NCBI RefSeq assembly: GCF_018403245.1
Contig: NZ_BOSH01000026.1
Location: 1-39,442, forward strand
From: Paenibacillus sp. J2TS4
GTDB taxonomy: Bacteria > Bacillota > Bacilli > Paenibacillales > NBRC-103111
Direction: 5' to 3'
Length of the DNA: 39,442 nucleotides
This document shows, piece after piece, positions 7,055 through 14,550 of this stretch (the first letter of the stretch is position 1; each line of letters begins with the position of its first letter). The notes beneath the pieces are model-generated. The model saw only the letters and a list, made by a program, of their open reading frames with translations. It did not search any database and was not told where the DNA came from. The position numbers were made by a program, and so were the translations under genes.

Positions 7055-7657
7055 TTATAAACAAGTAATCCAATCGTGTCCTTCCGGAAATTGAAGGTTT
7101 AGTGAGGATTTCAGCCATGCCATTTCTTTCGGTGAAAGAAATGGCAGTACGGTTTGAAAATCCAGATAATCTTTTTCCCTTACTTGCGAAGCCCCTCCTT
7201 TATAAAGAAGTTGGATCTCGGGTCTCATGTAGGGTATTTCTTCCTTTGTTTTCAGAAATAACTCATCGACCGGTCTTGTTATCAAGTGATTTCGATTGTA
7301 TATCCACGAGGTCCCCTCTGTATTTAATAACATCATTTGAAAAACAAAAGGGGTATCTTTACTTCTGCTAACCCATATATCATTTGTTGTATGCAAATAT
7401 TCCTGGTCTTGCCAAAGAGTAAGTTTTCCTTTTTCTGCCTTATATAATACCCAATCTTGACTTAAATATCGATATGCAAGAAGTTGCTGCTCCCTTGTGA
7501 TCGCAATGTCTACATCGCTATGCTCCCTTGTTTGTTTACCCAGATGCAAATCCAGTGCCCAACCGCCGGCAATGCACCATTGAATCGGTATTTTAGAGAA
7601 GATATCATTTATTTCCGGTATGGTTAGAGACATCCAATTATATATGTCCGTTCTCAA
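7055..7657 (-). CDS. aminoglycoside/lincosamide-type nucleotidyltransferase
   Basis: This 200-residue protein has the nucleotidyltransferase-fold signature CIAGGWALDLHLG (about residues 28-40) followed by HSDVDIAI (46-53), whose two aspartates bind the catalytic metal ions. This arrangement is that of ANT(2'')/LinA-like antibiotic nucleotidyltransferases, which transfer an AMP group from ATP to a drug hydroxyl. A role in resistance is inferred. The start chosen is a TTG at 7657, because AAGGAG sits seven bases before it. An upstream TTG at 7693 would lack a ribosome binding site. The gene is intact and lies next to a broken aminoglycoside kinase and upstream of rph. Confidence 0.8.
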   Translation of the reverse strand: MRTDIYNWMSLTIPEINDIFSKIPIQWCIAGGWALDLHLGKQTREHSDVDIAITREQQLLAYRYLSQDWVLYKAEKGKLTLWQDQEYLHTTNDIWVSRSKDTPFVFQMMLLNTEGTSWIYNRNHLITRPVDELFLKTKEEIPYMRPEIQLLYKGGASQVREKDYLDFQTVLPFLSPKEMAWLKSSLNLQFPEGHDWITCL

Positions 7658-7713
7658 ATTTACCACTCCTTCGCTTAATAGATTTACTGCCAATTACCTA
7701 ACTAAGATGGGTT

Positions 7714-7748
7714 GATAAAAGGACGAACAGGGGAACCGCCCTTTTATC
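7714..7748 (-). terminator. inverted repeat, possible terminator after rph
   Basis: GATAAAAGG (7714-7722) and CCTTTTATC (7740-7748) are perfect 9-base arms around a 17-base loop, about 65 bases past the rph stop. The AT-rich lower stem could act as the U-tract on the minus strand. It also sits about 60 bases before the nucleotidyltransferase start, so an operator role is possible. Confidence 0.4.
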
Positions 7749-7811
7749 CATGACAGGTTGCATTTAATGCCGTCCATTATGACAAAGGCTCTTACTTGAC
7801 GTATCCAGCCA

Positions 7812-10454
7812 TTACAACAGTTCGATATACCCCTCTGTTCCATGCACGCGAATTCGTTGCCCATCTTTTATCAATTTGGTCGCGTTCTCCACTCCGACGA
7901 CTGCCGGCAAGCCATATTCACGTGCGATCACTGCGCCATGGGTCATCAGTCCGCCAACTTCGGTGACCAGGCCTTTTATGGAGACGAACAATGGTGTCCA
8001 GCTAGGGTCAGTAAACGTCGTGACTAATATATCTCCCTCTTCAAGATCAGCAGCTTCCATATTTACAATGACGCGCGCTCGCCCCTCGATCACTCCGGAA
8101 GAAACAGCCAGACCCACAATAGCTCCCACCGGGAGATTTTCTCGTTTGTACTCGCCTGCAATAATTTCGCCATCAGACGTGATCACACGCGGCGGAGTTA
8201 GTTTTTCGAATAATTTGTACTCGTCTCTTCGTTTGCTGATGATCTGTCTGGTCGCAAGCTCCGCTTGTTGCTCGACCATGCAACCCGGGTCATCCAGTTT
8301 ATGGGTGCGTACGGCTTCGTGAAGTTCTTCAAAAGTAAGATTGTATATATCTTCTTTTTCATGGATCACGCCCGCTTGTACAAGTCGTTCGGCTTCTTTC
8401 AGCAAAGCCTGCTTATAAACGAAGTAGTGATTCATCCAAGCGTATTTGGGATATTCCCGGTAACCGCTGAAATTCCGAACGATGTCGATCATTCGTTTGG
8501 TTTCTTTGGCTTTTGTCTCACCGTCCGGAAGACGCTTCAATCGTTCCAAAAGCTCTTGTTCTTTGTCCATTGCTTCCTGTCGCCCATGTTCGAATTTCAA
8601 GCTGCCGGCATGAGGCTCAAAGTTTCTAATGTTGCCCAGGATCATGGGGACAAGAGTACTCGGTTTTTCGCTCCATCGCGTTCTTGTTATATCGATTTCT
8701 CCGGTGCACCGCATTCCGTATTTTTGGAGAAAAGCATAGATCGCGTCTCGGGTTTCCTGTCCGCCGTCAAACTTATGGAGTTCATCCAAAAAGTTATCCG
8801 ATTTTACATATTGCAAATAATCAATGACCTCCGGATAGGGACGAATCACATCTGCGACATCCATTAGCTCCAGACCCATTTCCGACGTAACGTTGTTCGG
8901 CACAGATTGAGTAAGCGTATCCGCCGCATTCTTTTCGCCTAACCACTCGTTCATGTTTTCATTAATCCATCTTGAAGCATTTATAACGGCCATAATGACA
9001 CTCAAACTTTGCGGGTCAGTCAAGAATTTCATTAATTGCTGGATATCTTCCCGAATAAAATCGAATAACGCCGATCCCGACTTCGTTTGAATGTTTTGTT
9101 TCAACTGTTCGATCAACGCTTGACTGCGCTTGATCAAATCCGAGACGATTGTCGGATCGTTATCGAATTGTGCCAGCGGATCTGGATTGCTTCTTCTGGG
9201 ATTCGGCGCATTTTCATCATCAGGCAACGATTTTATAAAATCTCCTCGTTCAATTATGGTCATAAGTGCGTCTTTCATGAGCGGGTCATGTTGTCCCATG
9301 GTAGTTAATAATGATTCTCTGCTGATTGGTGAAGCCAGCATTTGTGCAACATCAACAAACAACCTTCCGCCAGCTTTACGCATCGGCGCTGGAGTCATTA
9401 ATAGGTAAAAAGACAATCCGAGCGGCTTGATGGGATCGGTCATCATTTGTTGGTGCCCGACAGAGATATAAACGTGGTTATCCTGATCATCCGCTTCAGG
9501 AATTGGGAATAACGTCGTGATCGGCCGGCTCTGGACAATATAAAATGCATCGTCGGCCAAACACCATTCGATATCTTGCGGCTGGCCGAAATAAGCTTCG
9601 ATCTGTCTTCCGATGCGTGCCAGCTGTAAAATTTGTTGGTCGGTAAGGGCTTGCGACTTCTGCTGATCGGGATCGATCTGCTGGGTTTCTGTTCCGCCTT
9701 CTTGCCGTCCATAGATCGCTATTTTCTTGGCTGCTACCCTCTTGTCGACGATTTGAACTCCCTGTACTTTATAACAATCGGCAGAAACCAAGCCGGAGAC
9801 CAGCGCTTCTCCAAGTCCAAAACCGGCATCGATTGACAGCAACTTGCGGTTGGAAGTCATCGGATCGGCGGTAAATAAAATCCCTGAAGCCTGCGGGAAA
9901 ACCATCCTCTGCACGATAACGGATAAATAAACTTGACGGTGGTCGAATCCGTTTTGCATACGGTAGATGACCGCGCGATCCGTAAACAGGGAAGCCCAAC
10001 ATTTGCTAATATGCTGCAAGATGGCATCGACGCCGATGATATTTAAATAGGTGTCTTGTTGACCGGCAAATGAGGCATGCGGCATATCTTCAGCAGTCGC
10101 ACTAGAACGCACTGCATATGCATGTTCATCGCCAAACTGGGAAAGATAGTGGGTAACTGCTTTCACAACATCGGTAGGGATTTCTACTTCCATAATGATT
10201 TGTCGAATTTCCCTGCTGATTTCACCAATTTGATCCCGATCTTCTACTTTTAGCATGGTTAGTCGATCCAGCAAAGCATGAACCATTTCGTTTTGTTCGA
10301 TGGCTTTTTGATATCCCGCTGTTGTAACGCAAAATCCCTCCGGTACTTGTATTCCTTCTATTCTTGATAATTGCCCTAAATTTAACCCTTTTCCGCCAAC
10401 GAGTAAAAGCTGCGCTTTTTCCATTTCCTGAAAACCGAGAACCAAAGAACTCAT
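7812..10454 (-). CDS. rph: rifamycin phosphotransferase (PEP-synthase-like)
   Basis: This 880-residue three-domain dikinase inactivates rifamycins by ATP-dependent phosphorylation of the ansa-chain C21 hydroxyl, releasing AMP and phosphate. The N-terminal ATP-grasp part contains VGGKGLNLGQLS, YAVRSSATAEDMPHASFAGQ and DIEWCLADDAFYIVQSRPIT. The central part is the rifamycin-binding domain. The C-terminal swivelling domain carries the catalytic histidine in GGLMTHGAVIAREYG (His near residue 839). Length and domain order match Listeria-type Rph (about 867 residues) rather than PEP synthase proper. The ATG follows AGGAGAG with seven-base spacing. All key motifs are present, so it should be active. 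It is flanked by remnants of helD, another rifamycin-related factor, and of a drug exporter. Confidence 0.9.
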   Translation of the reverse strand: MSSLVLGFQEMEKAQLLLVGGKGLNLGQLSRIEGIQVPEGFCVTTAGYQKAIEQNEMVHALLDRLTMLKVEDRDQIGEISREIRQIIMEVEIPTDVVKAVTHYLSQFGDEHAYAVRSSATAEDMPHASFAGQQDTYLNIIGVDAILQHISKCWASLFTDRAVIYRMQNGFDHRQVYLSVIVQRMVFPQASGILFTADPMTSNRKLLSIDAGFGLGEALVSGLVSADCYKVQGVQIVDKRVAAKKIAIYGRQEGGTETQQIDPDQQKSQALTDQQILQLARIGRQIEAYFGQPQDIEWCLADDAFYIVQSRPITTLFPIPEADDQDNHVYISVGHQQMMTDPIKPLGLSFYLLMTPAPMRKAGGRLFVDVAQMLASPISRESLLTTMGQHDPLMKDALMTIIERGDFIKSLPDDENAPNPRRSNPDPLAQFDNDPTIVSDLIKRSQALIEQLKQNIQTKSGSALFDFIREDIQQLMKFLTDPQSLSVIMAVINASRWINENMNEWLGEKNAADTLTQSVPNNVTSEMGLELMDVADVIRPYPEVIDYLQYVKSDNFLDELHKFDGGQETRDAIYAFLQKYGMRCTGEIDITRTRWSEKPSTLVPMILGNIRNFEPHAGSLKFEHGRQEAMDKEQELLERLKRLPDGETKAKETKRMIDIVRNFSGYREYPKYAWMNHYFVYKQALLKEAERLVQAGVIHEKEDIYNLTFEELHEAVRTHKLDDPGCMVEQQAELATRQIISKRRDEYKLFEKLTPPRVITSDGEIIAGEYKRENLPVGAIVGLAVSSGVIEGRARVIVNMEAADLEEGDILVTTFTDPSWTPLFVSIKGLVTEVGGLMTHGAVIAREYGLPAVVGVENATKLIKDGQRIRVHGTEGYIELL

Positions 10455-10506
10455 TCAACATCTCTCCTAACCATTAAATTGAGAAAAAACATTTGACAAG
10501 AGTTTA

Positions 10507-10522
10507 CCGGTATGGAAACCGG
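10507..10522. promoter_or_regulatory. small inverted repeat upstream of rph
   Basis: CCGGT and ACCGG are perfect 5-base arms around ATGGAA, about 55 bases before the rph ATG. A weak minus-strand promoter (TTGTCA, 17 bases, TAATGG) may lie just downstream of it. It does not resemble the 19-base rifamycin-associated element known from actinomycetes as I recall it. Confidence 0.28.
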
Positions 10523-10610
10523 CAGTTGATGCTATAGCGCTGGGAGGATTATCGCGACGATTGTATGGGATGATGCAGCAGTTGAAAGTGTTGTTATGAG
10601 CGATGGTTTT

Positions 10611-10796
10611 TTAGATCAACTGGGAACAGCGGATAAGGCCAGCGTATAGCCGGTGACGGTCCAGAATAACCATGCTCATGGCGACAATAATCGCCATGAG
10701 CGGCGGCAGAATGGCTTTCACCGAGAAGTCGTCCCCGCTGGCTGCCATCGGTTTTGTTTGCGTAGGAGCTGACATAGGTCCCTGCTTTCTATTCAT
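10611..10796 (-). pseudogene. DHA2-family MFS transporter, N-terminal remnant
   Basis: The minus strand encodes about 46 residues of a DHA2 exporter N-terminus (VKAILPPLMAIIVAMSMVILD). Similarity then breaks; a short piece (VTGYTLALSAV) of the next transmembrane segment follows in another frame, and then everything is lost. The remaining 450 or so residues of the transporter are absent. The start codon overlaps the end of the TetR remnant, so this was once a TetR-DHA2 efflux operon. Confidence 0.72.
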
Positions 10797-10962
10797 AAGA
10801 GCTGTGAACGGATGAAAAATAATGGTCGAGGAACAAATCGATCTGTTCTTCGATGGACGCTGACACGCGGAAATAGGAGTCGTCGTGGGATTCTTGCTTA
10901 CAAGCGGCCTTGATGACGGGCTGCAGGATGGCGCCGAAGATTTGCAGAATCATGAGAGCAGC
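10789..10962 (-). pseudogene. TetR-family regulator, C-terminal remnant
   Basis: About 57 codons (MILQIFGAILQPVIKAACKQ ... IEEQIDLFLDHYFSSVHS) look like the last helices of a TetR-type repressor, ending in a TAG that overlaps the start of the exporter remnant. The DNA-binding N-terminus is gone; the frame is closed upstream by a TAA at 10965. The assignment rests on the helix pattern and on the overlap with a DHA2 gene. Confidence 0.5.
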
Positions 10963-10991
10963 TTATCGCGGCCGACGTCATCCCCGATCCG

Positions 10992-11665
10992 TCAATATGG
11001 TGCTTTCTCGTACAAATTCGCAGGCAATGCCTGCACGAACGGCGACCAATCGCCCGTCGTGTAAAGATGAAGCCGGTGCATGGCCCGCGTACACGCCGTA
11101 TAAATAAGCTTGCGTTCGTTGTTCCGGCCGTAAGCTTCGGGCGAAGCATCATGGACCAAGACTGCATCGAATTCGACACCCTTGGCGAGATACACGGGAA
11201 TGACCATCACTCCTTTTTCAAAGCCCGGCGTCTCCTTCGTAATGAGCTGCAGAGCTTCGCCTCCATGAATCCGTAACGATTCATGGGCCTCCCGGCTTTC
11301 GGCTGCGGTCTTCGTAATGACGGCGATGGAATCGAAGCCATCGGCCATAAGCGCCGCGATGTCTGCCAGAATTTGCGCATCACGCTTCTCCCGGCCGTCC
11401 AGTCTCGTCAGAAGGGGCTTTGGGCCGCCCCTTTCAACGGTGCAATATTTTCCCCGCCTGGAAGCATCGATTTCGTATCTGGTCAAAGGGATCCTCCGCC
11501 CGTGCTTGTGTTGATCGAAACTTCTTCCCAAAACCGCTTGCGAATGTCTGAAGCCTGATCGCGCAGCCCCGCAACCTCCGGCTCCAGTTCGGCGATTCTC
11601 GCCTGCAGCTTGTTCCGGACCTGTTCCAGCCGCTCCTGTTCTTCCCGCCAATCCTTCGCTCCCAT
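10992..11665 (-). pseudogene. helD: helD (RNA polymerase recycling ATPase) with large internal deletion
   Basis: The N-terminal coiled coil is recognisable (DWREEQERLEQVRNKLQARI ... IRKRFWEEVSINTSTGGGSL, about 11665-11483). In another frame the C-terminal helicase part follows: RGGPKPLLTRL, ALMADGFDSIAVITKTAAES, KGVMVIPVYLAKGVEFDAVL and LIYTACTRAMHRLHLY. HelD is normally about 770 residues; roughly 500 residues, including the Walker A ATPase motif, are missing, and the two ends are out of frame at about 11480. HelD removes RNA polymerase from DNA and contributes to rifampicin tolerance in several bacteria, which makes its position beside rph notable. This copy cannot be functional. Confidence 0.78.
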
Positions 11666-11715
11666 CTCCCCTGAACACACTCCTTTTTCCGTTTTTTGGA
11701 GATAAAAAAAGAGCA

Positions 11716-11744
11716 TTGACAAATCAAAGTTTCAGATGTACAAT
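11716..11744 (+). promoter_or_regulatory. near-consensus sigma-A promoter
   Basis: TTGACA (11716-11721), a 17-base spacer and TACAAT (11739-11744) point to the right, toward the sugar dehydrogenase remnant. It lies immediately upstream of, and divergent from, the helD remnant. It may now drive only non-functional sequence. Confidence 0.55.
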
Positions 11745-11851
11745 TAGAGTAGGTATAAAATTTAATGTGATTCTTATTTTAAATTTGTCAATGACGCTAT
11801 CGATTATATCATAGTGTTATTTCGTGTTCAATTTATTTCGTCAAATGTTAT

Positions 11852-12097
11852 CATTTTCCTGTAACTCGGGTAGGAGAGATCTTATACATAGGAAACGGAG
11901 TTATAGGGACTTTTTTAGATATTCGCCCACGAATCATAAAACTAGGTGTTTCTAGTGGCGGATATGATGAACGGGGATTGCTGGGGCTAGCATTTCATCC
12001 CGAATTTTATTATAGTCGTCTGTTTTATCTTCATTATTCCGTAGCTGGAACTCAAGGTCCAGATGCTCTTCCTTTCCCACCGTCTTTTATACGATAA
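11852..12097 (+). pseudogene. PQQ-dependent sugar dehydrogenase fragment
   Basis: About 70 residues read GEILYIGNGVIGTFLDIRPR, then YDERGLLGLAFHPEF and FYLHYSVAGTQGPDALP, the characteristic start of the glucose/sorbosone dehydrogenase beta-propeller. Similarity starts and stops abruptly; after DALP the frame runs into PFPPSFIR and a stop. The rest of the roughly 350-450-residue enzyme and its signal peptide are absent. Confidence 0.68.
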
Positions 12098-12244
12098 ACC
12101 GTAATTCTATATGCGAATCCGAGGAACATTAGAACGCTAGTCAAACCTCCAGTGATTCCGCGAATCCGCTCAATCCGGCGCACAGGAAAGCTCAAGTCTC
12201 CGGATAAAATCAACTTTGGTTCCAACACGATACCAAAATAAAAC

Positions 12245-12279
12245 GGAGTAGGCCGAAAGTTTATTTTTCGGTCTACTCC
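12245..12279 (-). terminator. rho-independent terminator
   Basis: GGAGTAGGCCGAAA and TTTCGGTCTACTCC (with one G-T type mismatch) form a long stem around a short AT-rich loop. On the minus strand it is followed by GTTTTATTTT. It begins 18 bases after the stop of the HpaB-type remnant and is clearly that gene's terminator. Confidence 0.8.
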
Positions 12280-12296
12280 TTGTTCGTTCTCAGGTC

Positions 12297-13208
12297 TTAT
12301 CTTTGCACCAGATTGACATCGTGCGGATCGATCCAGGTCGAGTCCGTCCAACCATCGAGGTCATATTCGCTCATGCACTGCTCCACCATGCTCTTGAACG
12401 CCTCGGCAGATCCGCTGTTTAGAGCTTCTATCAGTGCGTGGATGCGGATATCTTCAAAATTGCCGGTATAATTTCGTTCGTATAGCCCATGCCGGCCGCC
12501 AAATTCGCTCCCGATGGCGTCCCAGAGCAGTTTATTCAGCTTAATTTTCTCCATACTGTCATACCCGCCCGAGCCACGGTAAAATCTCTCTAAATAAGGG
12601 CGAAGCTCCGGATTTTTAAAATCCGCCGAACTGGAAGGCTGTACGATGAGCCCTCCTCCCACCACGTCTTCAATAATTTCTTTTATACGTGTCCAAGCCA
12701 TGGGAGAAAACACTCTGTAAGCCGTTCCGTGTTCGACATTCGGCAAAACCGTTCCATTAGGACCCGGATTCGGATCTTTAGCCATTGCGGTACTTATTGC
12801 CCAGAACATATTTCGCCAGGCAATCATTTCTCCGACTTTTGCTTTGACCCCGCGGAAATCGCCGGTTCCCGAAGATTCGACGGATTTTAACAGCAGGCCG
12901 GTAAAGTCAAGCTTGACTGCCAGACGGGTACATCCGTGAAAAATAAACAAATTGACGAACCCGGAACGCGGGAAGAAAGCATTAGCTTTTTCAATATCTC
13001 GATAAACCAGGATGTTTTCCCACGGAATCAAGGCTTTATCAAAAATAAGAACTGCATCATTCTCATCCAGACGGCTTGAAAGCGGGTTATCGAACGGGCT
13101 GCCTAATACGGCGGAATGGAGCTCATATGATGGACGGCAAATCAACTTCATTCCTGGCGTATCATGGGCGGCGAAGAAAGCGAGAGCAAATTCCTCTTTT
13201 TGAACGGG
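12297..13208 (-). pseudogene. HpaB-type flavin-dependent monooxygenase, C-terminal remnant
   Basis: About 303 residues match the C-terminal two thirds of the 4-hydroxyphenylacetate 3-monooxygenase oxygenase component: FALAFFAAHDTPGMKLICRP, DNPLSSRLDENDAVLIFDKA, PWENILVYRDIEKA and a C-terminal helical domain. The intact enzyme is about 480-520 residues and uses reduced FAD to hydroxylate phenols. The N-terminal third is missing; the frame joins amidohydrolase-like sequence near 13208. An internal ATG at 13151 exists but has no sensible ribosome binding site. The 3' end and terminator are intact, so the loss came from an upstream deletion. Confidence 0.75.
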
Positions 13209-13431
13209 TGATAAATAATACCTTCCTCTGCGCTTCCCCGTACCACCGGCGGGCGTTATTCATCCATTCTCCCAATCGCAGCTTGCCCGACTGGCTGTAA
13301 AAGCGGATCGGATTATCCCATACCAATTGTTGGATCACATCTTCCCCATACTCTTTCTTTCTCATTTCAAGGGCTGTCTTCACGATACTAAGCGGGTTGG
13401 ACGGACCCCAATCGGCCGCGGAATTAATACG
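13209..13431 (-). pseudogene. amidohydrolase-family metal-dependent hydrolase, C-terminal fragment
   Basis: The minus strand encodes SAADWGPSNPLSIVKTALEM, then YGEDVIQQLVWDNPIRFYSQSGKL. This resembles the last strand and helices of TIM-barrel amidohydrolases, with the ADWG aspartate in the position of a metal ligand (usually SDWG). Only the last 60-70 residues remain. In the same direction, the sequence runs out of frame into the HpaB remnant, so the two probably belonged to one catabolic operon that lost an internal segment. Confidence 0.55.
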
Positions 13432-13539
13432 AAAAAGTATAAATAGTGCGATGTTCTGATGTTTCTGTCTTGCCATACACAAAGAGCAGCAACCTCGTTA
13501 CGGAGGCGTTATTGAACCTATGACTTTTTGAAGAGCCCA

Positions 13540-13569
13540 TTGACAAAATTCGCTACTCTATGTTATTGT
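13540..13569 (+). promoter_or_regulatory. promoter of the padR-ABC operon
   Basis: TTGACA (13540-13545), an 18-base spacer and TATTGT (13564-13569) preceded by TG form an extended -10 promoter. It lies about 60 bases before the padR start. CGCTAC (13551-13556) and GTAGCG (13570-13575) form a small dyad over the -10 box. Confidence 0.6.
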
Positions 13570-13574
13570 GTAGC

Positions 13575-13613
13575 GGTACTCAATATAATTGATTACCAAC
13601 GACGTTGAGTACC
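13575..13613. promoter_or_regulatory. PadR operator candidate
   Basis: GGTACTCAAT (13575-13584) and ATTGATTACC (13588-13597) are arms of a dyad around a three-base centre with one mismatched pair. A further TTGAGTACC at 13605-13613 is a perfect complement of GGTACTCAA, 30 bases from it. The TACTCA-type half sites fit PadR binding sites of Bacillota, and the block lies just downstream of the -10 box, ideal for autorepression. Confidence 0.6.
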
Positions 13614-13627
13614 ATGGGGGTGGTATT

Positions 13628-13969
13628 TTGGAAAATTTAAGCGAAATGCTCAAAGGCGTTTTGGACGGCATCGTCCTTGAGATCATCAGCCGGGGCGAAA
13701 TATACGGATATGAGATTGCCAAAAAGTTACACTCAATGGGTTTTGAAGGGCTTGCGGAAGCGACGGTGTATGCGTTACTGTTGCGGCTGGAAAAAAACAA
13801 GCTGGTCCACATCACTAAAAAACCTTCGGAGATGGGCCCCCCCAGGAAGTTTTACACGCTCAATGAGCGCGGGTTCGAAGAACTGGCATCCTTTTGGGCA
13901 AGATGGGATTTTCTTAGTGGGCGTATTCAAATGTTAAGAAACCATGGAGGTGAAGATCATGAGCTTTAG
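13628..13969 (+). CDS. PadR-family transcriptional regulator
   Basis: This 113-residue winged-helix regulator has LKGVLDGIVLEIISRGEIYG followed by YEIAKKL as the DNA-binding start, EATVYALLLRLEKNKLV as the recognition region, and the PPRKFYTLNERG wing typical of PadR. PadR proteins repress neighbouring efflux genes and release DNA on binding drugs. The start is a TTG at 13628 after GGGGGTGG; the ATG-less upstream extension to 13589 would run through the operator. The stop overlaps the start of the next gene, and the whole set of four genes forms one operon ending at 16436. Confidence 0.9.
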   Translation: MENLSEMLKGVLDGIVLEIISRGEIYGYEIAKKLHSMGFEGLAEATVYALLLRLEKNKLVHITKKPSEMGPPRKFYTLNERGFEELASFWARWDFLSGRIQMLRNHGGEDHEL

Positions 13970-14534
13970 TCGTGAGTTAAAGGAAAAAATGAACCAATTC
14001 GCGAAGGAACAATCCCAGCACTATTTGGAAGAAGCTGAGATGACGTATATGGAAAAGCTACGACGGAAAACCGGTCAGGCCAAGAGCAAGATCATGGCGA
14101 AACTAGAAAAGTTCAAGAGCCGCTCGGAGACATCGCTTGAAGCGCAAAACGATATGATCATCTACATGAGCGATTACATGAACGATTTGATCGCAGAAGG
14201 ACTTTCCGAGCGGGAGGCGTTTGAACGCGCGAAGGAGGATCTTACGTTTCGCAGTGAAACCGCAAAGTCTTCCGATTTGCAGGAGCAGTTTGCCAAGTAC
14301 TTTGAAAACCGCGATCCTGCCGATTACGAAGCGATCGGCCTGTTCTATGCAGGCTTTATGTTCCTTGGCTCTTCTATCGGTGCGCTTGTCGGATTTCTCG
14401 GCAGCGGCGGGCGTGAGAAATTTCTTACCGGCGGTTGGATCGATACGCTAACCGGCGTTATCGTCGGCGCAACCATCGGAATAGGAATGGGGCTTATAAG
14501 CAACGCCATAATTACATTGAAGAAGAAAAAATAA
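13959..14534 (+). CDS. membrane protein of a PadR-ABC operon
   Basis: This 191-residue protein has a long charged, helical N-terminal half (residues 1-120, likely coiled coil) that ends in a helical module, LIAEGLSEREAFERAKEDL. Two hydrophobic helices follow (FYAGFMFLGSSIGALVGFLG, and GVIVGATIGIGMGLISNAII), and the tail is basic (KKKK). The EGLSEREAFERAKEDL module is like the HAAS/DUF1700-type domain found beside PadR regulators; its role is probably regulatory or accessory to the exporter. ATG at 13959 follows GGAGGTGAAG, inside the end of padR (11-base overlap), which implies translational coupling. The exact family is uncertain. Confidence 0.75.
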   Translation: MSFSRELKEKMNQFAKEQSQHYLEEAEMTYMEKLRRKTGQAKSKIMAKLEKFKSRSETSLEAQNDMIIYMSDYMNDLIAEGLSEREAFERAKEDLTFRSETAKSSDLQEQFAKYFENRDPADYEAIGLFYAGFMFLGSSIGALVGFLGSGGREKFLTGGWIDTLTGVIVGATIGIGMGLISNAIITLKKKK

Positions 14535-14550
14535 ATCGAGAGGTGATTGT

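Noticed and set aside
10455..10600. Rifamycin-associated element (RAE) upstream of rph.
   Set aside because: Only a 5-base inverted repeat was found; it does not match the actinomycete element as I remember it.
12052..12351. Minus-strand 99-codon frame with one hydrophobic helix (GLTSVLMFLGFAYRITVY).
   Set aside because: It overlaps the sugar dehydrogenase fragment and the terminator at 12245-12279 and has no ribosome binding site or known domain.
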